The notes beneath the pieces were generated by a model, which saw only the letters and a program-made list of their open reading frames with translations, did no database searches and was not told the DNA's origin. A DNA stretch of 64,000 nt, taken from Sphaerisporangium rubeum (lineage in GTDB: Bacteria > Actinomycetota > Actinomycetes > Streptosporangiales > Streptosporangiaceae). The position numbers and the translations under genes are program-made. Shown piece after piece: positions 18,107-27,362 of the stretch (the first letter of the stretch is position 1; the number at the start of each line of letters is the position of its first letter). The stretch lies in the NCBI RefSeq assembly GCF_014207705.1, contig NZ_JACHIU010000001.1:3526501-3590500 (forward strand), read 5' to 3'.

Positions 18107-18436
18107 ATGCCCAGTCTTGGTCCCATGGAATGGATCCTCATTCTGCTGGTCCTCATCCTCCTGTTCGGCGCCAAGAAGCTGCCGGACACCGCCAAGGCGC
18201 TCGGCCAGTCTCTCCGTCTGTTCAAGAAGGAGACGACCAAGCTGAACGACGAGGACGAGGCCAAGCCCGCTCCGGCCCCGGCGCAGACGACCGTTCAGCA
18301 GCAGCCGTCGCTCCCGCCGGCCGGCCCTTCCGTCGAGGAGCGCCTGCGCACCCTTGAGGAGGAGAACGCGCGCCTGCGCGCCACCACGGCCCCGGCTCCG
18401 GCGGCCCCGGCACCGAAGGACCAGGGCTCCGCCTGA
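18107..18436 (+). CDS. tatA: twin-arginine translocase subunit TatA
   Basis: 109 residues. The N-terminal membrane helix (MEWILILLVLILLFGAKKLP) includes the FG-hinge and leads into the amphipathic helix (DTAKALGQSLRLFKKE). The tail is Pro/Ala-rich with a short coiled coil. TatA polymerises to form the pore for folded proteins delivered by TatC. AAGGAAG precedes the ATG. tatC starts 45 bp downstream. Confidence 0.96.
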   Translation: MPSLGPMEWILILLVLILLFGAKKLPDTAKALGQSLRLFKKETTKLNDEDEAKPAPAPAQTTVQQQPSLPPAGPSVEERLRTLEEENARLRATTAPAPAAPAPKDQGSA

Positions 18437-18481
18437 TCCAGCAGCCCCCCTTCCGACCGCTCGCGAGATCAGGACGCCACC

Positions 18482-19363
18482 ATGGCACTGCTGAAACGGT
18501 CACGACCAGCCGATGACGGCCAGGCCACCCCACCTGACGCCGACGGCCGCATGCCCTTGATGGAGCATCTGCGCGAACTGCGCAACCGGCTCGCCAAGGC
18601 CGTCCTCGGCCTGGTCCTCGGCACCGTCGTGGGCTTCCTGTTCTTCGACCGCCTGTGGACCTTCATGACCGGCCCCTACTGCCGGCTGCCCGAGGCCCAC
18701 AAGCTCAAGGAGGGGGAGTGCACCCTGGTGGTCCAGGGTGTCTTCGAGGGGTTCATGGTGAACCTCCAGGTCGCCCTCATGTTCGGCGCGGTCGTCTCGG
18801 CACCGGTCTGGCTGTACCAGCTGTGGGCCTTCGTGACCCCGGGCCTGTACCGCAACGAGCGGCGTTACTCGCTGAGTTTCCTCGGCCTGTCGGTGCCGCT
18901 GTTCGTCGCCGGCGCGGCCCTGGCGTACTACACGATGGACAAGGGCCTGGCTCTGCTGCTCGGTTTCGCGCCGGGCAACGTCATCCCGCTGATCAGCATG
19001 GACCAGTACGTCGGGTTCCTGATGGCGATGCTCGTGATCTTCGGGTTGTCGTTCGAGCTGCCGCTGCTGCTGGTGTTCCTGAACCTCGTCGGGGTGCTCC
19101 GCTACCAGATGGTCAAGAAGCACCAGCGCCTGGTGATCTTCCTGATGTTCGTGTTCGCCGCGGTGGCCACCCCCAGCCAGGACCCGGTGACCATGCTGGC
19201 GCTCGCGCTGCCCATGGTCGGCATGTTCCTGATCGCCGAGGTCGTCATGATGGCGCACGACCGCAAGGCCGACCGCCTGGAGGCCGAGCGGCAGCGCCTG
19301 CTGGACGAGGAGCTCGACGGCCCGGCCGGTTCCGAGGTCTCGACCACCCCCGGCGCCGACTGA
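18482..19363 (+). CDS. tatC: twin-arginine translocase subunit TatC
   Basis: 293 residues with six membrane helices. The cytoplasmic N-terminus carries MPLMEHLRELRNRLAKA, part of the twin-arginine signal receptor, and the family glutamate region and FVTPGLYRNERRY follow. The C-terminal 35 residues are charged, longer than in E. coli. It forms the receptor complex of the Tat pathway with TatA; no tatB is nearby. Confidence 0.96.
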   Translation: MALLKRSRPADDGQATPPDADGRMPLMEHLRELRNRLAKAVLGLVLGTVVGFLFFDRLWTFMTGPYCRLPEAHKLKEGECTLVVQGVFEGFMVNLQVALMFGAVVSAPVWLYQLWAFVTPGLYRNERRYSLSFLGLSVPLFVAGAALAYYTMDKGLALLLGFAPGNVIPLISMDQYVGFLMAMLVIFGLSFELPLLLVFLNLVGVLRYQMVKKHQRLVIFLMFVFAAVATPSQDPVTMLALALPMVGMFLIAEVVMMAHDRKADRLEAERQRLLDEELDGPAGSEVSTTPGAD

Positions 19364-19428
19364 TTCACGGCCACCTCCGGTCACTTTTGACTCGGTGGTA
19401 ACGCTGGATTTGACCGGCTTGGCTGGAT

Positions 19429-20328
19429 ATGTTCGGCGTTGTGGCTGGTGAGCTGGTCGTCCTGGTGAATCCCGCGGCACGTGGCGGCCGCACGCTCCGC
19501 ATGCTCGACCCGGTGGTGCGCCGCCTGCGCGAGGGAGAGCGGCCGGTCTCGGTCATCATGGGGACCACCCCCGAGGACGCGCTCGAACGTGCCTGCATGG
19601 CCGTCGCCGAGGAACCGGAGGCCCTGGTCGCGTTCGGCGGCGACGGACTGGTCCACCTGGCGCTCCAGGCCGTGGCGGGGACCGACGTGCCGCTCGGCAT
19701 CATCCCGGCCGGCACCGGCAACGACATCGCCGACGCGCTCGGCATCCCCAAGCAGGACCCGGTGGCCGCCGCCGGCATCGTGGCCGCCGGGGTCGTACGC
19801 GACGTGGACGCGGGCCGCGTCGGCGGTGAGGAGTGGTTCGCCGGCGTGATGGCCTGCGGTTTCGACTCCCGTGTCAACGAGCGGGCCAACCGGATGACCC
19901 GGCCCCCCGGCATGGCCAGGTATCTGCTCGCCATGGTCCAGGAGTTGCGCGAGTTCCGGCCGCTGCCGTTCCGGATCACCGTGGACGGCGAGACGCGGGA
20001 GTTCGGCGGCATGCTGGTGGCCGTCGCCAACACCCGTTCCTACGGCGCCGGCATGCGGGTCTGCCCGCACGCCAGGCCCGACGACGGGCTGCTGGACGTG
20101 ACCATCGTCGAGGAGATGTCCACCGCGGCCTTCCTGCGGATCTTCCCCAGTGTGTACCGCGGCGGTCACCTCGGCCGTCCCGGCGTCGTGACCCTGCGCG
20201 GCAAGGAGATCACCGTGGCGGCGCCAGGCGTGGTGGCGTACGCCGACGGCGAGCGCCTCGGGCCGCTGCCGCTCACCTGCGCGGTGCACCCCGGAGCGCT
20301 GCGGGTACTGGCCCCCGCGGGGTTCTGA
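19429..20328 (+). CDS. diacylglycerol/lipid kinase family protein
   Basis: 299 residues of the DAGK/YegS/BmrU family, which phosphorylates diacylglycerol or related lipids with ATP. Motifs: LVNPAARGG near the start, the catalytic-domain signature FGGDGLVH and PAGTGND. Helical and beta-rich lobes follow, ending with VAYADGERLG. The first ATG (19429) and a GTG at 19441 are both possible; the latter begins at the conserved strand. It is placed between tatC and helY, an insertion relative to M. tuberculosis. Confidence 0.9.
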   Translation: MFGVVAGELVVLVNPAARGGRTLRMLDPVVRRLREGERPVSVIMGTTPEDALERACMAVAEEPEALVAFGGDGLVHLALQAVAGTDVPLGIIPAGTGNDIADALGIPKQDPVAAAGIVAAGVVRDVDAGRVGGEEWFAGVMACGFDSRVNERANRMTRPPGMARYLLAMVQELREFRPLPFRITVDGETREFGGMLVAVANTRSYGAGMRVCPHARPDDGLLDVTIVEEMSTAAFLRIFPSVYRGGHLGRPGVVTLRGKEITVAAPGVVAYADGERLGPLPLTCAVHPGALRVLAPAGF

Positions 20329-20386
20329 GCGCCGGGGCAGGATGGAGCCGACCGGAATCGGAGGGGTTGTCGGTAGGCTGAAAACC

Positions 20387-23131
20387 ATGACGACGCCTGC
20401 GGAACGCTACGCCGCATTCCGACAGAAGCACGCCGACAGCGGTCCCGCGCTCACGTCCTTCCGCAAGCTGTACGATTTCGACCTCGACGAGTTCCAGGTC
20501 GACGCCTGCCAGGCCCTTGAGGCGGGTGACGGTGTGCTGGTGGCGGCACCCACGGGGTCGGGCAAGACGGTCGTCGGCGAGTTCGCCGTGCACCTGGCCC
20601 TGGAGCAGGGCAGCAAGTGTTTCTACACCACCCCCATCAAGGCGCTGTCGAACCAGAAGTTCAACGACCTGGCGCGCCGGTACGGCGCGGCCAAGGTCGG
20701 CCTGCTCACCGGCGACAACAGCGTCAACGGCGACGCGCCGATCGTCGTCATGACCACCGAGGTGCTGCGCAACATGCTCTACGCGGGGTCGTCCACCCTC
20801 GCGGGGCTGAGCCACGTCGTCATGGACGAGGTGCACTACCTCGCCGACCGGTTCCGCGGCGCCGTCTGGGAAGAAGTGATCATCCACCTGCCGGAGTCGG
20901 TGCGCGTGGTCGCGCTGTCGGCCACGGTCAGCAACGCCGAGGAGTTCGGCGAGTGGCTCGGTGAGGTGCGCGGCGACACCACGGTGATCGTGGACGAGCA
21001 CCGGCCGGTGCCGCTGTGGCAGCACATGATCGTCGGCGATCAGCTGTACGACCTGTTCGTGGACGAGGACAACCGGCCGCGCATCAACCCTGCCCTGATG
21101 CGCATCTCCCGCGACGAGCAGCGCCTCGCGCAGGCCCGCGGCCGGCGCGGCTACACCCGTCCCCGCCGCTCGGCCCAGGTCACCGGCCGTTCCGACGTGA
21201 TCGAGCGGCTGGACGCCGAGGGGCTGCTGCCGTCCATCACGTTCATCTTCTCCCGCGCCGGGTGCGACGCCGCCGTCATGCAGTGCCTGCACGCCGGCAT
21301 CCGGCTCACCACCGACAGCGAGCGCCACGAGATCAGACAGATCGTGGACGAGCGCACCGCGCACCTGCCGGACGAGGACCTGTCGGTGCTCGGCTACCTG
21401 GAGTGGCGCGACTGCCTGGAGCGCGGCCTCGCGGCGCACCACGCCGGCATGCTCCCGGCGTTCAAGGAGGTCGTCGAGGAACTGTTCACCCGGGGCCTGG
21501 TCAAGGCGGTGTTCGCCACCGAGACCCTGGCGCTCGGCATCAACATGCCGGCCAGGTCCGTGGTGATCGAGAAGCTCGACAAGTGGAACGGCGAGACCCA
21601 CGCCGACCTGACCCCGGGGGAGTACACCCAGCTCACCGGCCGGGCCGGCCGGCGCGGCATCGACGTCGAGGGCCACGCGGTGGTGCTGTGGCAGCCCGGC
21701 ACCGACCCGGTGTCCGTCGCCGGCCTCGCCAGCACCCGCACCTACCCGCTGCGCTCCAGCTTCCGGCCGTCGTACAACATGGCCGTCAACCTCGTCGGCC
21801 AGGTGGGACGCCGGCGGGCCCGCACGCTGCTCGAGGCGTCGTTCGCGCAGTTCCAGGCCGACCGCGCCGTGGTCGGCATCGCCAAGCAGGTGCGCCGCTC
21901 GGAGGAGGCGATCGAGGGGTACGCCGAGGCGATGACGTGCCACCTCGGCGACTTCCCCGAGTACGCGCGCATGCGCAGGGATCTGTCCGACCGCGAGGCC
22001 GACCTGTCGCGCCAGCGCGGCACGGCCCGGCGGGCCCAGGCCATGCGGTCCCTGGAGGCCCTGCGTCCCGGTGACGTGATCCGCGTCCCCGGCGGCAGGC
22101 GCGCCGGCATCGCCGTGATCCTCGACCCCGGCCTCACCATGCGCACCGAGGGCCCCTCGCCGCTGGTCCTGACCATCGGCAAGCAGGTCAAGCGGCTGTC
22201 GGCGGCCGACTTCCCCGTGCCGGTGGAGCCCATCGAGCGGCTGCGCATCCCGAAGGGCTTCAACCCCCGGGCCCCCAAGGACCGCGCCAACCTCGTGGCC
22301 ACGCTGCACGCCAAGATCGGCGACCGTGATCTCGGCCGTCCCGTGCGGGTCCGCGACCACGACGCCGGCGACACTCCTGCCGCCGCGCCGGGCTCCCCCG
22401 AGTGGGAGATCGCCGACCTGCGCCGCCGCCTGCGCGCGCACCCCTGCCACGGCTGCGACGAGCGTGAGGACCACGCGCGCTGGGCCGAGCGCTACCACAA
22501 GCTCCTGCGGGAGACCGAGGGCCTGCGCCGCCGCATGGAGAGCCGTTCCCACGTCATCTCCCGCACGTTCGACCGGGTGTGCGGCGTGCTGGACGAGCTC
22601 GGCTACCTGGACGGCGAGACCGTCACCCCGCAGGGCCGCCGGCTCGCGCAGCTCTACACCGAGCTGGACCTGCTCACCGCCGAGTGCCTGCGCGCCGGCA
22701 TCTGGGACGATCTGGACCCCGCCGAGCTGGCCGCCTGCGTCTCGGCGCTGATCTACGAGTCACGCCAGGCCGACGACGCGCGCCAGCCCAAGATCCCCGC
22801 CGGCCGCGCCAAGGAGGCCCTGGCCGCCATGGTGCGCATCTTCGCCGACCTGGAGAACATCGAACGCGACCACACGCTGTCCTTCGTCAGGGAACCCGAC
22901 CTCGGCTTCGCCTGGGCCACCTACCGCTGGGCCCGCGGCCACGGCCTCGACGCCGTCCTGACCGAGAACGACCTGGCCGCCGGCGACTTCGTCCGCTGGA
23001 CCAAGCAACTGCTCGACCTGCTCGACCAGATCGCCAAGGCGTCCCCCCAGGGCACCAAGGTGCGCCAGAACGCCACCAAGGCCACCGACGCGCTGCGCCG
23101 CGGCGTCGTCGCCTACTCCTCCGTCGGCTGA
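20387..23131 (+). CDS. helY: Ski2/Mtr4-like DEAD/DEAH RNA helicase HelY
   Basis: 914 residues. Helicase motifs in order: Q-like FQVDACQALEAG, Walker A APTGSGKT, DEVH box, SAT, the second RecA domain with AHHAGMLP and ETLALGINMPAR, and motif VI QLTGRAGRRG. The C-terminal third has the Ski2-type winged helix and DSHCT helical domain, fitting RNA unwinding or surveillance. The order tatA-tatC-helY matches mycobacteria. TAGGCT (20374-20379) ends seven bases before ATG 20387, pointing to a leaderless start. It is convergent with the exonuclease, with one base between stops. Confidence 0.92.
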   Translation: MTTPAERYAAFRQKHADSGPALTSFRKLYDFDLDEFQVDACQALEAGDGVLVAAPTGSGKTVVGEFAVHLALEQGSKCFYTTPIKALSNQKFNDLARRYGAAKVGLLTGDNSVNGDAPIVVMTTEVLRNMLYAGSSTLAGLSHVVMDEVHYLADRFRGAVWEEVIIHLPESVRVVALSATVSNAEEFGEWLGEVRGDTTVIVDEHRPVPLWQHMIVGDQLYDLFVDEDNRPRINPALMRISRDEQRLAQARGRRGYTRPRRSAQVTGRSDVIERLDAEGLLPSITFIFSRAGCDAAVMQCLHAGIRLTTDSERHEIRQIVDERTAHLPDEDLSVLGYLEWRDCLERGLAAHHAGMLPAFKEVVEELFTRGLVKAVFATETLALGINMPARSVVIEKLDKWNGETHADLTPGEYTQLTGRAGRRGIDVEGHAVVLWQPGTDPVSVAGLASTRTYPLRSSFRPSYNMAVNLVGQVGRRRARTLLEASFAQFQADRAVVGIAKQVRRSEEAIEGYAEAMTCHLGDFPEYARMRRDLSDREADLSRQRGTARRAQAMRSLEALRPGDVIRVPGGRRAGIAVILDPGLTMRTEGPSPLVLTIGKQVKRLSAADFPVPVEPIERLRIPKGFNPRAPKDRANLVATLHAKIGDRDLGRPVRVRDHDAGDTPAAAPGSPEWEIADLRRRLRAHPCHGCDEREDHARWAERYHKLLRETEGLRRRMESRSHVISRTFDRVCGVLDELGYLDGETVTPQGRRLAQLYTELDLLTAECLRAGIWDDLDPAELAACVSALIYESRQADDARQPKIPAGRAKEALAAMVRIFADLENIERDHTLSFVREPDLGFAWATYRWARGHGLDAVLTENDLAAGDFVRWTKQLLDLLDQIAKASPQGTKVRQNATKATDALRRGVVAYSSVG

Positions 23132-23132
23132 C

Positions 23133-24038
23133 CTAGCCGGCCAGGGCCGTGAGCAGGCGGTTCAGCGGGCCGCCGAGGTCGTAGCGGTCCGACAGGGCCA
23201 CCAGGGCCTCGGGGTCGCGGGGCTTGGCCGGCAGGGTGAGGTCGGCGTCGGGGAGCGGCACGTCGTGCGCGACCTGGACGACGGCGGGGGCGACCGTGAG
23301 GTACTCGCGCGCGGCCAGGAGGCGGTTGCGGCTGCCGGCGGGGAAGCCGTCGGTCGCGCCGGAGTCGAGCGCCTCCAGCACGGCGGTCAGCGAGCCGAAG
23401 CGGGTGATGAGCGCGGCGGCGGTCTTCTCACCCACGCCGGGGACGCCGGGGAGGCCGTCGCTGGGGTCGCCGCGCAGGGTGGCGAAGTCGGCGTACGTGC
23501 GGCCGGGGATGCCGTACTTGGCGGCGACGGCGGCCTCGTCGATCACCTGGATGTTGCGAATCCCCTTTATCGTGTAAAGGACGCGGCATGGTTTCACGTC
23601 GTCCACGAGCTGGAACAGGTCACGGTCCCCGGTGACGATGTCGACGGCCCCGGCCGCGCGGACCGCGCAGGTGCCGATGACGTCGTCGGCCTCGTAACCG
23701 GCGACCCCGATGCGCGCCACCCCGAGCGCGTCGAGGACCTGCTCGATCACCGGGACCTGGGGAGCGAGGGTGTCGGGAACCTGCTCCTCGTCGCCGGTCG
23801 CCACACGGTGCAGCTTGTAGCTCGGGATGGCCGCCACCCGGAACGCGGGCCGCCAGTCGGCGTCCATGCACGCCACGAGCTCGCCGGGGGAGTGGTCACG
23901 CACCAGCGTGGCCATCATGTCGATCAGGCCGCGGACGGCGTTGACCGGCATGCCGTCCGGAGCCTTCATCGACTCGGGGACCCCGTAATAGGCCCGGAAG
24001 TACAACGACGGCGTGTCGAGAAGCATCAGCCCTGCCAT
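23133..24038 (-). CDS. 5'-3' exonuclease (PolA N-terminal-like)
   Basis: 301 residues of the FEN/5'-nuclease fold that acts on flap or nicked DNA. It resembles the separate exonuclease of M. tuberculosis (Rv2090) next to helY. Metal-binding acidic residues lie in LLLDTPSLYFRAYYG, ACMDADWRPAFR, EADDVIG and VTGDRDLFQLV. The helix-hairpin-helix LPGVPGVGEKTAAALI follows. I start at ATG 24038; an ATG nine bases earlier is possible. It is divergent from the M24 peptidase. Confidence 0.9.
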   Translation of the reverse strand: MAGLMLLDTPSLYFRAYYGVPESMKAPDGMPVNAVRGLIDMMATLVRDHSPGELVACMDADWRPAFRVAAIPSYKLHRVATGDEEQVPDTLAPQVPVIEQVLDALGVARIGVAGYEADDVIGTCAVRAAGAVDIVTGDRDLFQLVDDVKPCRVLYTIKGIRNIQVIDEAAVAAKYGIPGRTYADFATLRGDPSDGLPGVPGVGEKTAAALITRFGSLTAVLEALDSGATDGFPAGSRNRLLAAREYLTVAPAVVQVAHDVPLPDADLTLPAKPRDPEALVALSDRYDLGGPLNRLLTALAG

Positions 24039-24137
24039 GCGCCTCATCCTCGCAGGCCGCACCGACAACCGGCGACCCGGCGCAGGGGACCGAGGTGGGG
24101 TGAGGCGAGGAGGCCGGGGTGCAATACATTGGGCCGT

Positions 24138-25250
24138 GTGACGACGACCTCTGATCTGTTCCCCGTGACCCGGGTGGCGGCGCTGCGTGAGGCCGCGGCC
24201 GCGGCCGGTGTCGATGCGTTGCTGCTCACCCCAGGGCCGGACCTGCGGTACGCCACCGGCTACGACGCGATGCCGCTGGAGCGGCTCACCTGCCTGGTGG
24301 TGCGCGCCGAAGGCGAGCCGTTCATGGTGGTGCCGCTGCTGGAGCTGCCGGCCGCCGAGCACTCGCCGGCCGGCCGCCTCGGCCTGGAGTTCGTGTCCTG
24401 GGGGGAGACCGAGGACCCGTTCGCACTGGTGGCCCGCCGTGTCGGCGACGTCGCCACGGTGGGTCTCGCCGACACCATGTGGGCCATGCAGTCGCTGCGT
24501 TTCCGCGACGCGCTTCCGGAGGCCCGCCAGGTGCTGGCCGGCCCGGTGATCGGCACCCTGCGCACGCGCAAGAGCCCCGCCGAGGTCGACGCGCTGCGTG
24601 AGGCCGGCGCGGCCATCGACACCGTGCACGCGCTGGTGCCGACGTTCCTCAAGGCGGGCCGCACCGAGCGTGAGGTGGGCCGCGACATCGCCGCCGCCAT
24701 CATCGACGCCGGTCACGTCTCGGTGGACTTCGTCATCGTGGGGTCGGGCCCGAACGGCGCGAGCCCCCACCACGAGGTGTCGGACCGCGTGATCCGGGAC
24801 GGCGAGCCGGTGGTCGTCGACATCGGCGGCCGCATGCCGAGCGGCTACCGCTCCGACTCCACCCGCACGTACTGCGTCGGCGAGCCCCCTGCCGACTTCG
24901 CCGCCTACTACGAGGTGCTGCGCCGCGCGCAGGAGGCCGCGTGCGCCGCGGCGCGGCCCGGTGTGACGTGCGAGTCGGTCGACGCCGCCGCGCGCGAGAT
25001 CATCGCCGAGGCCGGGTACGGCGACCGTTTCATCCACCGCACCGGTCACGGCATCGGCCTGGAGACCCACGAGGACCCCTACATCGTGTCCGGCAACACC
25101 GAGCCGCTGGCCCCGGGCCACGCGTTCTCCGTCGAGCCCGGCATCTACCTCCCCGGCCGCCACGGCGCGCGCATCGAGGACATCGTGGTGTGCACCGAGA
25201 CCGGCGCCGAGCGGCTCAACGACCGTCCCCGTGAGCTGATCGTGGTCTGA
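24138..25250 (+). CDS. pepE: M24 family Xaa-Pro/dipeptidase-like metallopeptidase
   Basis: 370 residues: an N-terminal creatinase-like domain (about 1-135) and a pita-bread catalytic domain. The five metal ligands are all present: Asp in VVVDIGG, Asp in SDSTRTY, His in HRTGHGIGLETHE, Glu in FSVEPGIY and Glu in ARIEDIV. This is the family of M. tuberculosis PepE (Rv2089c), with the same order relative to the exonuclease. TACATT (24125-24130) lies seven bases before GTG 24138, suggesting a leaderless transcript. Confidence 0.92.
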   Translation: MTTTSDLFPVTRVAALREAAAAAGVDALLLTPGPDLRYATGYDAMPLERLTCLVVRAEGEPFMVVPLLELPAAEHSPAGRLGLEFVSWGETEDPFALVARRVGDVATVGLADTMWAMQSLRFRDALPEARQVLAGPVIGTLRTRKSPAEVDALREAGAAIDTVHALVPTFLKAGRTEREVGRDIAAAIIDAGHVSVDFVIVGSGPNGASPHHEVSDRVIRDGEPVVVDIGGRMPSGYRSDSTRTYCVGEPPADFAAYYEVLRRAQEAACAAARPGVTCESVDAAAREIIAEAGYGDRFIHRTGHGIGLETHEDPYIVSGNTEPLAPGHAFSVEPGIYLPGRHGARIEDIVVCTETGAERLNDRPRELIVV

Positions 25251-25321
25251 CCCCGTGCCACCGCCGACCACCCGTTCCCCCGGCGCCGGTCCCGGCGCCG
25301 CCAGGTGACCTGGAGCCGTCC

Positions 25322-26479
25322 ATGCCGGTCGACCGCACCCTGCCAACCGCCGAGGCCCACGACCTGATCGACCTCGTGCGCGACCTGATCGCCAAGGAGG
25401 TCGCGCCGCGCGCCGCCGCCGACGAGGCCGAGGGCCGGTTCCCGCGCGAGGTGTTCACCACGCTCGGCCGTTCGGGCCTGCTCGGCCTTCCCTACCCCGA
25501 GGAGCACGGCGGCGCGGCCCAGCCGTACGAGGTGTATCTCCAGGTCGTGGAGGAGCTGGCCGGCGCGTTCCTCGCCGTCGGTCTCGGCCTGTCGGTGCAC
25601 ACGTTGTCGTGCTTCCCGATCGCGGCGTACGCGTCCGAGGAGCGGCGCGCCGAGGTGCTGCCGGCGCTGCTCGGCGGTGACACGCTCGGCGCGTACTGCC
25701 TGTCGGAGCCGCAGTCCGGCTCCGACGCCGCCGCGCTCACCACCAGGGCCGTGCCGTCCCCCGAGGGGGGTTACGTCGTGGACGGCGTGAAGGCCTGGAC
25801 CACCCACGGCGGCGTGGCCGACTTCTACACCTTGATGGCCCGCACCTCAGGGGACGGCGCACGCGGCATCTCGTGTTTCCACGTCCCCGCCGGGACCCCC
25901 GGCCTGTCGTTCGGCCGTCCCGAGCGCAAGATGGGCATGCGTTCCTCGCCGACCGCGCAGGTCCTGCTGGACGGTGTGCGCCTGCCGCCGGAGGCCCTGA
26001 CCGGCGCCGAGGGTGAGGGGTTCCGCATCGCCATGGCGGCCCTGGACGGCGGACGCCTCGGCATCGCCGCCTGCGCGGTCGGCGTGGCGCAGGCCGCGCT
26101 CGATCTCGCCGTCTCCTACGCCGGGGAACGCCGCCAGTTCGGCAGCCGCATCGCCGACTTCCAGGGCCTCGGTTTCATGCTCGCCGACATGGCCACCCAG
26201 ACCGCCGCCGCTCGTGCCCTGTACCTGGAGGCGGCCCGCCTGCGTGACGCCGGCCGGCCGTACGGCACGCAGGCCGCCATGGCGAAGCTGTTCGCCAGCG
26301 ACACCGCGATGAGGGTCACCACCGACACTGTGCAGATCCTCGGCGGCTACGGCTACGTGGAGGACTTCCCCGCCGAACGCCTGATGCGTGAGGCGAAGGT
26401 CCTGCAGATCGTCGAGGGCACCAACCAGATCCAGCGCCTGGTCATCTCGCGCACTCTCACCAGGCCCGCCAAGCCCTGA
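25322..26479 (+). CDS. acyl-CoA dehydrogenase
   Basis: 385 residues with the N-terminal helical, middle beta and C-terminal helical domains of the family. FAD-linked enzymes of this type introduce an alpha-beta double bond into acyl-CoA. Signatures are CLSEPQSGSDAAAL, the ERRQFGSRIADFQ helix and QILGGYGYVEDFP. The catalytic base is Glu in VEGTNQIQRLVISR. Substrate chain length cannot be judged. It starts 71 bp after the M24 peptidase and may be in the same transcript. Confidence 0.92.
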   Translation: MPVDRTLPTAEAHDLIDLVRDLIAKEVAPRAAADEAEGRFPREVFTTLGRSGLLGLPYPEEHGGAAQPYEVYLQVVEELAGAFLAVGLGLSVHTLSCFPIAAYASEERRAEVLPALLGGDTLGAYCLSEPQSGSDAAALTTRAVPSPEGGYVVDGVKAWTTHGGVADFYTLMARTSGDGARGISCFHVPAGTPGLSFGRPERKMGMRSSPTAQVLLDGVRLPPEALTGAEGEGFRIAMAALDGGRLGIAACAVGVAQAALDLAVSYAGERRQFGSRIADFQGLGFMLADMATQTAAARALYLEAARLRDAGRPYGTQAAMAKLFASDTAMRVTTDTVQILGGYGYVEDFPAERLMREAKVLQIVEGTNQIQRLVISRTLTRPAKP

Positions 26480-26542
26480 CCTCAGCGGGCCGCCGTCCTG
26501 GTCCGGCACCGATCGGCGTCCCGGGTGAGACACCGGCGCCTG

Positions 26543-26995
26543 TCATCTGGCGGTGGTGAAGTTGTCGGCGAACCAGCCGACCCACCTGCGCTGCCACGGC
26601 GTCTCCACCGCGCGCGGATGGTGGTGCTCGCGGACCCACGCGACGGCGTCCCCCGCCGGGACACCCGCACGGACCGCGAGGCATGCGAGCACCGTGCCGG
26701 TACGTCCGACGCCTCCGCCGCAGGCCACCTCGACGGCCTCGCCGGCCCGGGCTCTGGCGTGCAGCCCGCCGATGGCCCTGGCCGCCGCGTGCCGGTCGGC
26801 AGGCAGCAGGAAGTCGGGCCACCGCACCCATTCGTGCGGCCACGCCAGCGCCTGCTCGTGCCGTGCGCGCAGGCGCGCCGACCCCAGGTAGAGGCCGAAG
26901 CCGGGGACGGGACCTTCCGGCAGCGGGTGCCGCAGTCCGCGTCCCCGCACCCATGTGCCGTCGGGGAGCCGAACCGCGCCGGTCAGTGTGATCAT
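26543..26995 (-). CDS. dual-specificity/tyrosine-phosphatase-like protein
   Basis: 150 residues. The active-site loop Cys-x5-Arg appears as ACGGGVGRTGT near residue 95, with the preceding helix holding RAIGGLHARA. A general-acid Asp candidate is in VRWPDFLLP. It ends PWQRRWVGWF, typical of the actinobacterial protein-phosphatase relatives. The substrate is unknown. TAGGAT on the minus strand (27008-27003) ends seven bases before the ATG, so the gene seems leaderless and divergent from arsR across an operator-like palindrome. Confidence 0.8.
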   Translation of the reverse strand: MITLTGAVRLPDGTWVRGRGLRHPLPEGPVPGFGLYLGSARLRARHEQALAWPHEWVRWPDFLLPADRHAAARAIGGLHARARAGEAVEVACGGGVGRTGTVLACLAVRAGVPAGDAVAWVREHHHPRAVETPWQRRWVGWFADNFTTAR

Positions 26996-27002
26996 GGGGA
27001 GG

Positions 27003-27047
27003 ATCCTAGTGCATGCCTTGTGAGGCATATTACCTTTCCGGCATACT
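27003..27047. promoter_or_regulatory. divergent promoter region with a palindrome between phosphatase and arsR genes
   Basis: On the plus strand TTGTGA (27018-27023), 18 bp, CATACT (27042-27047) give a start at the arsR GTG (27054). On the minus strand TAGGAT covers 27008-27003. ATGCCT-TGTG-AGGCAT (27013-27028) overlaps the plus -35 and lies close to the minus -10, the right place for autoregulation by the ArsR protein. Confidence 0.55.
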
Positions 27048-27053
27048 GCCTGC

Positions 27054-27362
27054 GTGTCCGATGTGATGTGGGCCGTGCTGATCGACGGCAAGCGGCGCGC
27101 GATGCTGGAGCTCTTGCGGGTGCGGCCGCGCGCAGTGGGGGAGCTGGTGGGGGAGCTCGGCCTGAGCCAGCCCGCCACGTCCAAGCACCTGCGGGTGCTG
27201 CGGGACGCCGGGTTCGTCCGGGTCCGGCAGGAGGCGCAGCGCCGGATCTACGTGCTCGACCCGGGGCCGCTGGCGGAGCTGGACGCGTGGCTCGCGCCGT
27301 ACCGGCGCCTGTGGAACGACCGGCTGGACGATCTCGGCCGGTATCTCGACGACGAGGAGTGA
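27054..27362 (+). CDS. ArsR family transcriptional regulator
   Basis: 102 residues of winged helix: the recognition helix is LSQPATSKHLRVLRDAGF, then the wing VRVRQEAQRRIYVLDP. There is no cysteine metal site, so it belongs to the metal-independent branch typically paired with SRPBCC/AHSA1 proteins, as here. Its stop overlaps the downstream ATG in TGATG, so the two are translationally coupled. Confidence 0.9.
   Translation: MSDVMWAVLIDGKRRAMLELLRVRPRAVGELVGELGLSQPATSKHLRVLRDAGFVRVRQEAQRRIYVLDPGPLAELDAWLAPYRRLWNDRLDDLGRYLDDEE

Noticed and set aside
20273-22552. Long minus-strand open frame opposite helY
   Set aside because: The same antisense effect; the plus strand has every helicase motif in order.
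24039-25346. Upstream extension of the exonuclease frame
   Set aside because: It runs antisense through the M24 peptidase. The nuclease fold begins at MAGLMLLDTPS, and an ATG lies there.
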